A stretch of DNA of 64,000 nucleotides, taken from the NCBI RefSeq assembly GCF_037890675.1, contig NZ_CP149574.1, positions 3,944,874 to 4,008,873 on the forward strand, read 5' to 3'. Both the position numbers and the translations under genes were made by a program. Of this stretch, positions 35,067-44,075 are shown in pieces (position 1 is the stretch's first letter; each line of letters starts with the position of its first letter). The notes under the pieces were generated by a model that was given only the letters and a program-made list of their open reading frames with translations, was not told the origin of the DNA and did not search any database. Source of the DNA: Methylovirgula sp. 4M-Z18 (lineage in GTDB: Bacteria > Pseudomonadota > Alphaproteobacteria > Rhizobiales > Beijerinckiaceae).

Positions 35067-35687
35067 CTATCCGCTGACGCGGCGCTCGTGTCGAAAGGTC
35101 CACCATAACGACGCGCCGACAAAGGCAAGGAAAATCAGGCCGACCAGAACAACAGTGATGAGCACCGCAGATTGTTCGATCCAGGCCACACCCGGCACCG
35201 CCAGCGCCAACAACAGCCCAACCACGCAGATTTGCCACGCCGCAATGTGCAGCCCGGCCAGAAAAGTTGCGAGCGCCAGAATGGTCATGAGCATGAGCCC
35301 GGTGGTTGCATTGTTGGCCACGCTGCGCACACTTGGGAGATAGGCGAGATTCATTGCAACCAGCACCGCTGACCAGTGGAGGGCCTGTTTCAAAATCAGC
35401 ATGAAGTGACCCGACGCAAATGTATGGCGCCAGCCAGCGGCAATGCAGGCGAGAGCGAAAAGTGGGACGATCCATTCCCAAATGAGCGGGCTCGGGCCTG
35501 ACACGAAGCTCACATAGCCGACGCCCAGCACTGCCGCCGACAACATAGCAATATAAGGCAGGTCAAGTCGCAACAACCGCAGGAACAGTCGCGGCGGCGG
35601 TTCATGGGCAACAATCTCCAGATCATGTTCGAGTGTCTCAACCCAATCGGATTTCTGCGTGGCATCGCTTTTATGTGCGTTTGTCAT
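35067..35687 (-). CDS. Hypothetical multi-pass membrane protein
   Basis: The 206-residue protein has a charged cytoplasmic N-terminus (about 40 residues, rich in Asp/Glu and Pro) and about five to six hydrophobic segments: around 45-62, 68-85, 102-120, 127-145, 150-168 and 174-194. It ends in a basic tail (TFRHERRVSG), consistent with an inner-membrane protein. I recognise no named family. It lies 64 bases downstream of the Bax-inhibitor gene and may share its FixK-controlled transcript; a half FixK site (TTGATtcgtATCTG, 35721-35734) lies between them. Confidence 0.7.
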   Translation of the reverse strand: MTNAHKSDATQKSDWVETLEHDLEIVAHEPPPRLFLRLLRLDLPYIAMLSAAVLGVGYVSFVSGPSPLIWEWIVPLFALACIAAGWRHTFASGHFMLILKQALHWSAVLVAMNLAYLPSVRSVANNATTGLMLMTILALATFLAGLHIAAWQICVVGLLLALAVPGVAWIEQSAVLITVVLVGLIFLAFVGASLWWTFRHERRVSG

Positions 35688-35751
35688 CCTCGTCGCCTCG
35701 GTCGGTCGCGATAGTCGAAGTTGATTCGTATCTGTCGCATATGGATTTTCC

Positions 35752-36468
35752 CTACCAACGACGGCGGCCGCCGCCAGTGAGTGGCATGAGCATGAGGAAG
35801 AGGTTTAGAAAATCGAGATAGAGGGCAAGCGCGCCGAGAATCGCTTTCTTGCTCGTCACATTGTCTTCATCCGCGGTAACGTAGATCTCGCGCACACGCT
35901 GACTGTCCCATGCGGTCAGGCCGATAAACACCACCACGCCCACGATAGACAGAGCGAATTGGAAGGCCGAGGACACAAAGAAAAGATTGACCAGGCCGGC
36001 GATCGCCACTCCGAAAAGACCCATCATGAGATATGTGCCCAACCCGCCCAGATCGCGCTGGGTGACATGACCATAAAGACTGGTGAGCGCAAAGGTCGTC
36101 GCCGCGATGAAAAATACCGGCGCGATGCTTACCGTACTATAAATGACGAAGATGCCGGCCAGCGACAGACCGACTGTACTTGCATAGACCCAGAAACATA
36201 TATGAGCGGTCGCAACACTCATGCGGCTCATTTGAAAGGTGAGGAGAAAAACGAGAGCCACGGGCGCCAGCAGCACGATCCAATACGCAGGCGTATCGAA
36301 AATCACTTCATAAAAGGCATTTTGCGCAGCAAAATAAGCAATCAGGCCGCTGAGGGCTAGTCCTCCGGCCATATAGCCATAGACACGCAGCATATAACGG
36401 TGCAGCCCCCCGCCAACATCCGCATAAGAAAAATGGGGCTGGGACGGTGTGGTGCTTAGGTTGGCCAT
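35752..36468 (-). CDS. Bax inhibitor-1/YccA family membrane protein
   Basis: The 238-residue protein has seven hydrophobic segments and the BI-1 family blocks: HRYMLRVYGYMAGGLALSGL at the start, YWIVLLAPVALVFLLTFQM, TSLYGHVTQRDLGGLGTYLM in the middle, and FIGLTAWDSQRVREIY with AILGALALYLDFLNLFLML at the end. The aspartates of the last part match the pH- and calcium-sensing acidic pair known from the bacterial homologue BsYetJ. Roles proposed for the family are calcium leak and protection of membrane proteins with FtsH. A perfect FixK box and TAGGAT -10 lie upstream. A deleted copy is at 4790-5260. Confidence 0.92.
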   Translation of the reverse strand: MANLSTTPSQPHFSYADVGGGLHRYMLRVYGYMAGGLALSGLIAYFAAQNAFYEVIFDTPAYWIVLLAPVALVFLLTFQMSRMSVATAHICFWVYASTVGLSLAGIFVIYSTVSIAPVFFIAATTFALTSLYGHVTQRDLGGLGTYLMMGLFGVAIAGLVNLFFVSSAFQFALSIVGVVVFIGLTAWDSQRVREIYVTADEDNVTSKKAILGALALYLDFLNLFLMLMPLTGGGRRRW

Positions 36469-36521
36469 ATCTGCTCCTACCGAGGGATATGCACATCCTA
36501 GACCACCGTGCCGACCTCGCC

Positions 36522-36535
36522 TTGATCCGAATCAA
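36522..36535 (-). promoter_or_regulatory. FixK/FNR box, perfect, with well-placed -10
   Basis: TTGATccgaATCAA lies before the Bax-inhibitor gene. TAGGAT at 36500-36495 begins 28.5 bases from the box centre, the same geometry as at 14469, giving a start near 36488 and a 20-base leader. Confidence 0.82.
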
Positions 36536-36699
36536 TTGCCGCCACAGGGCGATATGGGAAAGGATGTAGAACCAACACATCGATTATAAGTGCTGAAATA
36601 ATGCGGACATAGCCAGAATTGATGTAGATCGGCGCGCCGCGAGCGCCAGTTCCCCATAGTTTGAACGTCGCCCCGCCCGCGGCTGGCAGGGAGGCGACC

Positions 36700-37103
36700 A
36701 TGATGGCAACGGCGCTCGCCACCTATCGTGATGTGATGGTTCATCTTGACGCCACCGTGGAAGATGAGATCCGTATCGCTCATACTGAGACGAACGCAGC
36801 GCAGTGCCGGGCCCATCTTATGTGAAGAATAGCCATGAGGAAGGAGCTGCGACCTTTCGGCGCCTGGAACAGCACTTTGGCCCACTCAAGGTCGCCCATG
36901 AGTTGCGCAAGATTGAGGATGTCGCCCGCCGCCTACCTCGGGAGATCGTGGAAGCGAGGATGTTTGACAGCGGCCACGGGCTCTATCTTGTGCCGTCCGG
37001 GGTTCATCCCCCCAAGTCATTTGCCAAAGTCATAGTCGGATGGGTCGACGCGCGCGCGGTGGTGCAGGCGTTGGCTGAGACGCTGCCGCTGATGACCCAT
37101 TGA
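36700..37103 (+). pseudogene. Universal stress protein, deleted and frameshifted
   Basis: An ATG at 36700 follows GGGAGGCGACC. The first 41 residues (TYRDVMVHLDATVEDEIRIA) are a Usp N-terminus, ending in a TGA at 36823-36825. A second frame then carries later Usp parts: TFRRLEQHFGPLKVAHELRK, then DSGHGLYLVPSGVHPPKSFA and KVIVGWVDARAVVQALAETL. Compared with full-length tandem Usp proteins (about 275-280 residues), the middle and the C-terminal ATP loop are missing. It should be non-functional. Confidence 0.7.
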
Positions 37104-37624
37104 CGGTGACGCGCCGAGGCTGGCCGCATCACGACGCAAACGGGGTAAATTCGGCTGCGGTCAGGATTACCTCCATTAACAGTGAAGCCGCGCCAACGTC
37201 GAGATCGTGCGGCCTGGATGCCGCCGCGTTCATCAAAGTCACGTGAGGCGCCTCTATCTGCCGCGCGGATGTCTCTGCCCCGCCGAACGGTCCGCTCATT
37301 CACCCACGGTTGGCAAAACTGCGCTCAATCGCGACGGCAACGTCTCCCATCTCAGCCATGGCCGCAATATCGCGCGCAGCCACAATATGGCTGTGATCGA
37401 TTCCGTGCCCAACATGCCACGGATACTCGTATGCGGCATCGCGCCCCGACGGGTGGCGTAAGGCGAACCGGTATCGCCGTGTCAGCGGAATCAAATCCCA
37501 TCGTGTAACGCCGTGGGTCGATGGCGTCTGTTCGCCAAATTGTATCCGGTGAAAATACGGCCTTCACGAATCGCTAGTTTCACAAGAGATTTGATTGCAG
37601 TCATGGCAGCACGCCGTGCGCCGA
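37104..37624. other. Intergenic stretch without a recognisable gene
   Basis: Short frames on both strands show no family resemblance or ribosome sites. Given the relics on its left, it may hold decayed coding sequence too worn to identify. Confidence 0.35.
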
Positions 37625-38365
37625 CTAGGCGGCCGACTTTGAATTTTTCGTCGTTTTCTGGTCCTCGGCGGACAGAAGAAATGCACCCGAATAAGGTTCA
37701 ATCCAGACGAGATGATCGTGGACCGCCTTCACGCCCGGCGTATTTTCTGCAATCACAATCAATGCCTCCCGTTGGCGCTCATCGAGAATATTGCCGTGGA
37801 GGTCAACATTGCCGCCGTGGACCTCTACATCGATCGTCGTGATCGGCGCCCAGTCCTGTGCGGCAATTTGTCGGCAAATCGCTTCTCTTAACGAGTCGTC
37901 TGCATCAATATGGTCTGTGGCCGGCAAAAGGCTAGCAAGCAAGCGCAAAAGATCGGCCCGCGTCACGATTCCAACCACTTCGCCTTGCGACGTGACAGGC
38001 AGTCTCTTCACCCGGTGTTTGTTCATAAGACCCACCGCATCATACAGATCGTCGTCTTTGTCGGCCGTAAAAAGGGTGGTGCTCATCAATTCACTGACTC
38101 GCCGACCGTGGCTGCGGACGTAATCGGATGCAGCTTTTCCTGGGCCACGCAAGAAGGACACCCAGCGTGCATGTTCCTCTTCGGTGCCGAGCTCGACACG
38201 TCGCAGAAGGTCGCCTTCGCTCAAAATGCCAACGAGCTTTTGGGTCGCATCAAAAACCAGAAGACCGCTGATATGGGATTTCAGCATCAATTCAATCGCC
38301 TCGGCAATGGGTGCATCTTCCTGAATGCCGACGATGTGAGATGTCATCGCATCTTTAACTTGCAT
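37625..38365 (-). CDS. CBS-pair plus BON domain protein
   Basis: The 246-residue protein has two CBS motifs (about residues 3-60, KDAMTSHIVGIQEDAPIAEA; about 92-150, ELMSTTLFTADKDDDLYDAV) and a C-terminal BON domain (about 160-225, TTIDVEVHGGNVDLHGNILD). CBS pairs bind adenosine nucleotides and report energy state; BON domains often attach to membranes or phospholipid. This CBS-BON arrangement is frequent in alphaproteobacterial stress loci. ATG 38365 follows GGAGAAGCTGCT. A near-FixK box lies upstream. Confidence 0.88.
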   Translation of the reverse strand: MQVKDAMTSHIVGIQEDAPIAEAIELMLKSHISGLLVFDATQKLVGILSEGDLLRRVELGTEEEHARWVSFLRGPGKAASDYVRSHGRRVSELMSTTLFTADKDDDLYDAVGLMNKHRVKRLPVTSQGEVVGIVTRADLLRLLASLLPATDHIDADDSLREAICRQIAAQDWAPITTIDVEVHGGNVDLHGNILDERQREALIVIAENTPGVKAVHDHLVWIEPYSGAFLLSAEDQKTTKNSKSAA

Positions 38366-38422
38366 AGCAGCTTCTCCAGATCATCTTGCGCCGCAGAAAA
38401 GCACAAAATGACGGAGGCGGAA

Positions 38423-38436
38423 TTGATGTACAGCAA
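38423..38436 (-). promoter_or_regulatory. FixK/FNR-like box, 9/10
   Basis: TTGATgtacAGCAA lies 58 bases before the CBS-BON gene. TTTTCT at 38400-38395 is a weak -10 candidate 29.5 bases from the centre. Confidence 0.4.
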
Positions 38437-38476
38437 ACTCAGCCCCTTAACCGGCTTTTGAGCTGGAGCCGAATGT

Positions 38477-38700
38477 GTGCTGACGGCGCGGTTCTATTCG
38501 CCGGCAGATATTATAATTGTCGATTTGGACGAGAACCGCCTGGAAACTCCAAAGCGCTTTGGCGAGGCCGCAGCGGTCAATGCCGCAAATGTCGAAGCCG
38601 TCTTCAACAATGGCATTTTGACAGTTACAATCCCAGTTCCAACCGAGGCGCAGAAGCGGTTCAGGAAAGTCGAAATTAAATCTGTCGCCCAGCGCAAGAT
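38477..38700 (+). pseudogene. Small heat-shock protein (Hsp20) C-terminal fragment
   Basis: NAANVEAVFNNGILTVTIPV followed by PTEAQKRFRKVEIKS is the C-terminal end of an alpha-crystallin domain with its IxI/V-type tail. The N-terminal arm and most of the domain's beta strands are absent, and the frame runs on for another 40 unrelated residues into the end of phaC. It is a relic of a small heat-shock gene. Confidence 0.65.
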
Positions 38701-38776
38701 GAGCCAGCTACCAACGGAGGCATCTCATGGCTCCGTTGGTGCATCGGCTATCCGAAATAGAGTGATCGAAAGGCGG

Positions 38777-40516
38777 CTACTCGAACACATAACATCCAGG
38801 CGCCGGCGCAATGACCGGCAAACCATGTGAGGGATCCCCAATGTTGGGGGGCGCCACTGGTGAACCGGAACGGGACTCAAGCCATTTAATCCATGCTGGC
38901 CACCATGAGCCGTCGTTTAAGGGCGCACTTTTGAGCCATGTGGCAGGATCGGTGCGCAGGTCACGCGCAGGCGTTGTTAGAATATGATAGTGCCGGTTAG
39001 TATGTGTCGGCGGCGAGACAATACCCTGATTATGGCCGCCATTGGTAAGAGCAAAAGTGATGTCGGTTTCGAACAGACTGTGCGCCTTATAGACCGATGT
39101 CCAGGGCGCAACATGGTCCCATTCCGCCCCCACCACAAACAACGGAATGCGAATATCCTGGAGCGCGATGGGTTTTCCGTCCACCATCATGCGACCCTCA
39201 GCCAAATCGTTGTTCAAATACAGGCCGCGCAAATATTCGCTATGCATGCGAAATGGCATTCGTGTTGCGTCAAGCGACCAAGCCGCGATGTCCGATGTGG
39301 CTTCGCTTTCTGCCAGAAGGTAATGATGGATCAAGCGCGACCAGATTAAATCGTTGGAACGCAGAAGGTTGAATGTTCCCACCATTTTTGAAGCGGCGAG
39401 AACACCCTTTTCCCACATTATATCATCCAACACCGCCAATTGGCTTTCGTCGATGAACAGCCGCAATTCGCCCGCCTCGGTAAAGTCGGTTTGCGCGGCG
39501 AGCAGGGTGAGCGATTGCAGCCGATCATCATGATTTTGCGCCATAGCCGCCGCGGCAATGGCGGACAATGTCCCGCCGATGCAATATCCGACTAGATGGG
39601 CGTGGGGTGCGCCGGTGATTGTGAGGGCGGCATGCAGCGCACGTGCAATGCCTTCAGCGCGATAATCGTCAAAGCCTATATCGCGGAGGCGCGCATCGGG
39701 ATTTTTCCATGAGATCATGAAAACCGTGTAACCATGATCGACGAGATATTTCACCAGGGAATTTTCCGACTGCAGATCGAGAATGTAGTATTTCATGATC
39801 CAGGCCGGCACGATAACGATGGGTTCGGGGCGGACCTGCTCCGTGGCCGGAGTATATTGGATGACCTCGACGAGTGGTGTGCGCAACACAACTTCGCCCT
39901 TGGTGATGGCAACATTTTTACCCGGTTGAAAGGCGTCGGCACCAGCGGGACGCCGCCCGTGCATGACCTTCATCATATCATCGGCGGCATGGGCCAGGCC
40001 TTGCAGAAGATTCGTGCCATGGCTGGCCCGGGTGCGGTTGAGCACATCGGGATTGGTCAAAACAAAATTGGAGGGAGAGAAACAATCGAGTGCCTGACGC
40101 GCGACGAAATTGAGCTTGGCAAGGTCATGGGGGGCGGCGCCATGAACGTGACTTGTGGCCTCATCCCACCAGCGTTCTGTAGCCAGAAGTGTTTCGGCAT
40201 AAAGTGCAAACGGCCATTGTTGCCAAGCTACGCTGCGAAAGCGCTTGTCATGGGGCAAGGAGTGCTCGCAGGGAACGCACTCTCCATGCCCCTGCATCAT
40301 CGTCCAGGAAAGGCTGCCCAGTTTCAGAGCCGCCCTTTGAGCCTCGAGCACCAATTCGTAGACACGTGCCGGTGATACCGTGAGATGTACGGCCCAATCA
40401 AACCAGGCCGTGGCCAGCCCCATGGGCGAAAAGCCTCCGCTGGCCTCGGCAAGGGCAGCATGAACAATCCGGTCAATGACACTTTCTGAAATTCCAGCGG
40501 GCCGAAATATGGTCAC
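38777..40516 (-). CDS. phaC: Poly(3-hydroxyalkanoate) synthase
   Basis: The 579-residue enzyme polymerises hydroxyacyl-CoA into PHA. It has an N-terminal PhaC_N domain (ASGGFSPMGLATAWFDWAVH, FALYAETLLATERWWDEATS) and an alpha/beta-hydrolase core with the lipase-box nucleophile C312 in HLVGYCIGG, D467 in EWDHVAPW and H495 in NGGHNQGIV, the expected catalytic triad. Length fits class I synthases. It starts at GTG 40516 after AGGAGG. It is divergent from the phasin gene, and a single perfect FixK box between them may drive both. The relic at 12315 is a second phaC. Confidence 0.94.
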   Translation of the reverse strand: MTIFRPAGISESVIDRIVHAALAEASGGFSPMGLATAWFDWAVHLTVSPARVYELVLEAQRAALKLGSLSWTMMQGHGECVPCEHSLPHDKRFRSVAWQQWPFALYAETLLATERWWDEATSHVHGAAPHDLAKLNFVARQALDCFSPSNFVLTNPDVLNRTRASHGTNLLQGLAHAADDMMKVMHGRRPAGADAFQPGKNVAITKGEVVLRTPLVEVIQYTPATEQVRPEPIVIVPAWIMKYYILDLQSENSLVKYLVDHGYTVFMISWKNPDARLRDIGFDDYRAEGIARALHAALTITGAPHAHLVGYCIGGTLSAIAAAAMAQNHDDRLQSLTLLAAQTDFTEAGELRLFIDESQLAVLDDIMWEKGVLAASKMVGTFNLLRSNDLIWSRLIHHYLLAESEATSDIAAWSLDATRMPFRMHSEYLRGLYLNNDLAEGRMMVDGKPIALQDIRIPLFVVGAEWDHVAPWTSVYKAHSLFETDITFALTNGGHNQGIVSPPTHTNRHYHILTTPARDLRTDPATWLKSAPLNDGSWWPAWIKWLESRSGSPVAPPNIGDPSHGLPVIAPAPGCYVFE

Positions 40517-40569
40517 CCGAACCTCCTCACGATGTATTTTTATTGTGCCGTAAATTTGCCGATTAAGGC

Positions 40570-40583
40570 TTGATGCAGATCAA
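40570..40583. promoter_or_regulatory. FixK/FNR box, perfect, between phaC and phasin
   Basis: TTGATgcagATCAA lies between two divergent genes. Leftwards, CACAAT (40547-40542) is 29.5 bases from the centre and suits phaC. Rightwards, TTCAAT (40607-40612) is 30.5 bases away and suits the phasin gene. The site could thus couple polymer synthesis and granule coating to low oxygen. Confidence 0.75.
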
Positions 40584-40640
40584 GGTCAGAATTTCCCCGA
40601 GATGACATTCAATAAACGTTTCAGAGCAAGGAGTAACGCT

Positions 40641-41000
40641 ATGTCAACGAATCCCGCCAAATTGGTTCAATCAGCGTCCGAAGACGCAATAAAGTCGGTT
40701 CGGGCGCAATTCGCCCCTATGTATCACCTGCATGAAAAGGTGATAGAATTACAAATGAACACATTGTCTCAAATACTTGACTTCATGGGTCGCCGGATGA
40801 AGGCGCAAAGTGATTTCTTTCATAGTCTCGGGCAATGTCATGATCTCACCAAAATGTCCGAAGTGCAGAGTCGTTTCTGGCAGCGCGTATCCGAAGACTA
40901 CACGACGGAGGTCGGCCAATTGACGGAAATGGCCAGGGAAAGTGTCGATAAAATTGCGAAAGCAGCGGCCAGCAAGACACCGCAAAGTCACGCGGCCTAA
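40641..41000 (+). CDS. Phasin (PHA granule protein)
   Basis: From ATG 40641, after AAGGAG, the product has 119 residues. It is a phasin_2-type amphipathic helical protein: VRAQFAPMYHLHEKVIELQM, QSDFFHSLGQCHDLTKMSEV and SRFWQRVSEDYTTEVGQLTE, ending in an Ala/Lys-rich tail. Phasins coat PHA granules and control their size. It lies back to back with phaC and precedes a small paralogous unknown gene by 30 bases, so it probably heads the operon with that gene and the P-type ATPase. Confidence 0.9.
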   Translation: MSTNPAKLVQSASEDAIKSVRAQFAPMYHLHEKVIELQMNTLSQILDFMGRRMKAQSDFFHSLGQCHDLTKMSEVQSRFWQRVSEDYTTEVGQLTEMARESVDKIAKAAASKTPQSHAA

Positions 41001-41030
41001 CGGCCCCATCGAGCGGTGGGGAAATTGACC

Positions 41031-41459
41031 GTGACGACGACGCGACCACCGACCTGTTTTTATCATGTGCATCTCGAGTTGGCGCGGGAGAGGGGCCATC
41101 CGCAAGGTGACAGTCGCGAAGGCCACGATCTGCTCGTTCCATGGGATGCGCAGCAGCATCTTGATCCCGTCGGATGGAAGGCGCATCGTGAAGTGTGCCG
41201 GGTTCGGCATTTTGCCCCCCCCCCCGCAGAGGACATGCACGCGCAGTTGCGACGTAAGCCGGGCGGGCACTGGTCTCTTGACTATGAGTCCGATGACGCC
41301 TCAAGTGCAGAAGACGAGGATTCTGGTCCTCGGCGCAATCAGGCACGGCTGCTGCCAGGCGAATATGTCTCGATTCAGAATCAAGGCGTGATGCATACCT
41401 ATCGCGTGACGGAAGTTAAACAACTCGATCATATTCCGGCAATGCGCGACCGGCGCTGA
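41031..41459 (+). CDS. Conserved protein of unknown function, paralogue of 643-1047
   Basis: The roughly 142-residue soluble protein shares with its paralogue the HVHLELAR start, HLD...W...R..CRVRHF, a GGHW block and GEYVSI.....HT.RV near the end. The stretch between the CRVR block and GEYVSI is acidic (ESDDASSAEDEDS) and differs in length between the two. No named domain is recognised. GTG 41031 is preferred, GTG 41016 possible. It sits between phasin and the P-type ATPase in one direction, 15 bases from the latter, so all three are likely one FixK-driven operon. Confidence 0.65.
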   Translation: MTTTRPPTCFYHVHLELARERGHPQGDSREGHDLLVPWDAQQHLDPVGWKAHREVCRVRHFAPPPAEDMHAQLRRKPGGHWSLDYESDDASSAEDEDSGPRRNQARLLPGEYVSIQNQGVMHTYRVTEVKQLDHIPAMRDRR

Positions 41460-41473
41460 AAGCGTAAGATGCC

Positions 41474-43816
41474 ATGAATGTTCCACTCGTGGCGAAGGAA
41501 ATGGCTGAGCGTGAGGCGGGGTTGACGAGTGCCGAAGCCCAGCGCCGACTCGAGCAGTGTGGGCCAAATGCCATTGCAACTGTTACGTCCCATTTCTGGC
41601 GGCGGGTTTTGGGCAAGTTTTTCGCGCCTGTTCCCTGTATGCTGGAGGCGGCGATTGTGTTGCAACTTGTCCTTGGGCAGCAGATCGAGGCACTGGTCAT
41701 GGCCGCCCTGGTCGTTTTCAATGCCGCGCTTGGCCTATTTCATGAAGGTCGCGCCGAAGCGACGCTTAATGCGCTAAAGTCGCGCCTCGCGCTCAACGCC
41801 TCAGTACGCCGGGAGGGTGATTGGATCATCGTTCCGGCAAAGGAGTTGGTGCCCGGCGATGTCGTCAAACTGTCTCTAGGCAGCGTGGTTCCGGCGGATG
41901 TTGAAGTGCATTCGGGTAATGTGTTGCTCGATCAATCGATGCTGACGGGGGAATCCCTACCCGTTGAAGGCGGAATTGGCACGATCACCTATGCGGGAGC
42001 GCTGGTGCGGCGAGGCGAGGCTGTCGCTGAAGTGACGGCGACCGGCGGTCGCACCAAATTTGGCCGTACCGCAGAATTGGTGCGCACCGCCCATGTCACA
42101 GGATCACAACAAAAGGCGATTTTCCGCGTCGTGCGCAATCTTGCGCTTTTCAATGGCCTGATTGTCCTGTTGCAACTCATTTATGCAACCTGGTTGGGCT
42201 TGCCGGTCGGCGAGCTTGTGCCGTTGCTCCTGACAGCCATGTTGGCGGCAATCCCGATGGCGCTGCCCGCCACGTTCACATTGGCAACCGCCTTCGGTGC
42301 CGAGGCGTTGGCCAAGCGCGGCGTGCTGCTGACCCGGCTGTCGGCGGTGGATGAAGCTGCATCTATGGACGTTCTCTGCGTTGACAAGACCGGCACCCTG
42401 ACCCGCAACGCATTGTCGGTGGTCGCCGTGCGCCCACTGCCAGGATATGACATCGACCATGTTCTTGCTTTTGCTGGTCTTGCGAGTTCAGATGGCGGCC
42501 AGGATCCGGTTGATCAGGCCATTCGACGGGCAGCCGCGCAGCTCCGTTTGACCGATATGCCAACGGTGCGATGTTTTTTCCCCTTTGATCCAGAAAAGAA
42601 AAGGTCGGAAGCGCTGGCCTGCAACGCGCAGGGGCGGGAATTGCGAATTGTCAAAGGCGCGTTTGCCTATGTGAACGATCTGGCCGGGGCCAAGGCTGAT
42701 GTCACGGGGCTGGCGGAAGAACTGGAGGCACAGGGCGCGCGGGTTCTCGCAGTCGCCGTGGGGGAGCCGCAGCAGATGGCCATCGTTGGTCTTATCGCAC
42801 TGGCCGATCCGCCACGTGCTGATTCCGCCGTATTGATTTCGCGCCTACGCGATCTTGGTGTCCATGTTGTGATGGTTACGGGTGATGCGCCGGTAACGGC
42901 CGCGACGATTGCACGCGCCGTGGGCATCAACGGGCCGGTCTTTTCCGCGGGACAAATTCCTGATCGAATAGGCCCTGAAGATTTCGCCGTGTTCGCCGGC
43001 ATTTTGCCGGAGGACAAATTCAATATCGTCAAAGCGTTTCAACGCGACGGACATGTGGTGGGCATGTGCGGCGACGGCGCCAATGATGCTGCTGCTCTGC
43101 GTCAGTCGCAAATGGGCATTGCCGTGGCCTCGGCCACCGATGTGGCAAAAGCGGCTGCCGGGATGGTGCTGACTGAGTCCGGCCTTGGCTCTATTGTGGC
43201 GGCCATCCGCGAAGGACGCATCACCTTCCAGCGGATCTTGACCTATACGCTGCGCTCGCTCACCCGCAAGATCGACCAACTGTTGTTCCTAACCCTGGGA
43301 TTGGTTCTCACCGGCCATGCCATTCTGACGCCGCTGTTGATGATTGTCCTGATGACCACCGGCGATTTCCTCGCCATGGCGGCCACCACCGATAATGTCC
43401 GGCCGTCGGTAATACCCAACAATTGGCGGATCAATCATCTCACCCTAGCGGGCCTGATTCTGGGTGCGTGCAATTTGCTATTCTGCGGCAGTATTCTGGC
43501 CTTTGGCAAATTCCGCCTCGGGTTTGATCTTGAAGCTTCGCGCAGTCTCGCCGTGATCACGCTGGTTTTCAGCGGCCAGGCAGTACTCTATGTGGTTCGC
43601 GAGCGACACCGCTTGTGGGCGTCGCGCCCGAGCGTCTGGCTCATGGCTTCGTCCGCGATCGACCTGTCGTTCTTTTCTGCCCTCGCGATCGGTGGATGGC
43701 TGATGGCGCCGCTGCCACCCCAGATCGTCGCGGGGCTAGGCATTGCGACAATCATCTTCGCCTTTGTTCTTGATCAGATTAAGATACTGATTTTCCGCCA
43801 TCTGGCGATGGCATAG
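41474..43816 (+). CDS. P-type H+-ATPase-like cation pump (P3A type)
   Basis: The 780-residue pump has the actuator loop LTGESLPVEGG (about 157-167), the membrane motif AAIPMALPATF (helix 4), the phosphorylation site D304 in CVDKTGTLTRNALS, the TGD motif MVTGDAPVTA and the hinge GDGANDAAALRQ. The overall sequence is closest to plasma-membrane proton-efflux P-type ATPases (P3A), which have an AALP-type rather than a metal-binding CPx helix 4 motif and no N-terminal metal-binding domains. Ten membrane helices are expected. It would export protons using ATP, useful for pH or membrane-potential maintenance when respiration is limited. Confidence 0.9.
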   Translation: MNVPLVAKEMAEREAGLTSAEAQRRLEQCGPNAIATVTSHFWRRVLGKFFAPVPCMLEAAIVLQLVLGQQIEALVMAALVVFNAALGLFHEGRAEATLNALKSRLALNASVRREGDWIIVPAKELVPGDVVKLSLGSVVPADVEVHSGNVLLDQSMLTGESLPVEGGIGTITYAGALVRRGEAVAEVTATGGRTKFGRTAELVRTAHVTGSQQKAIFRVVRNLALFNGLIVLLQLIYATWLGLPVGELVPLLLTAMLAAIPMALPATFTLATAFGAEALAKRGVLLTRLSAVDEAASMDVLCVDKTGTLTRNALSVVAVRPLPGYDIDHVLAFAGLASSDGGQDPVDQAIRRAAAQLRLTDMPTVRCFFPFDPEKKRSEALACNAQGRELRIVKGAFAYVNDLAGAKADVTGLAEELEAQGARVLAVAVGEPQQMAIVGLIALADPPRADSAVLISRLRDLGVHVVMVTGDAPVTAATIARAVGINGPVFSAGQIPDRIGPEDFAVFAGILPEDKFNIVKAFQRDGHVVGMCGDGANDAAALRQSQMGIAVASATDVAKAAAGMVLTESGLGSIVAAIREGRITFQRILTYTLRSLTRKIDQLLFLTLGLVLTGHAILTPLLMIVLMTTGDFLAMAATTDNVRPSVIPNNWRINHLTLAGLILGACNLLFCGSILAFGKFRLGFDLEASRSLAVITLVFSGQAVLYVVRERHRLWASRPSVWLMASSAIDLSFFSALAIGGWLMAPLPPQIVAGLGIATIIFAFVLDQIKILIFRHLAMA

Positions 43817-43829
43817 GAAGCGACAGGTT

Positions 43830-44075
43830 GATTGGTAACGCAACGCCTCGATTGGATCGAGACGGGCCGCTTTGTGGGCAGGGAAGTAACCGAAGCATAT
43901 ATCACCCATTGCCGCGAAGGAACACCGCCTGCAACAGCGGTTACCGAGAACGGCGCCGGCCAGCCAAAAAAGAAAGAAATGGCCAGCGACACGGCAAGCC
44001 CCAACAAAACGCCCGCAAGTCCTCCGGACGTCAGCATGGCGCGTGGGGGCAAGGCATCTTCGTTGGGCACAATAA
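43830..44075 (-). pseudogene. MacB-type ABC permease C-terminal relic
   Basis: Two frames combine into the end of a MacB-like permease: SGGLAGVLLGLAVSLAISFF and GWPAPFSVTAVAGG in one, then DICFGYFPAHKAARLDPIEA with LRYQ in the other, the standard closing GxxPAxxAAxLDPIEALRYE. A frameshift near 43900 separates them, and the rest of the gene is absent. It is unrelated in detail to the intact FtsX-type permease at 19896. Confidence 0.75.

Noticed and set aside
36804-37103. A separate 99-residue protein gene
   Set aside because: Its sequence matches later parts of universal stress proteins and continues the broken gene that starts at 36700.
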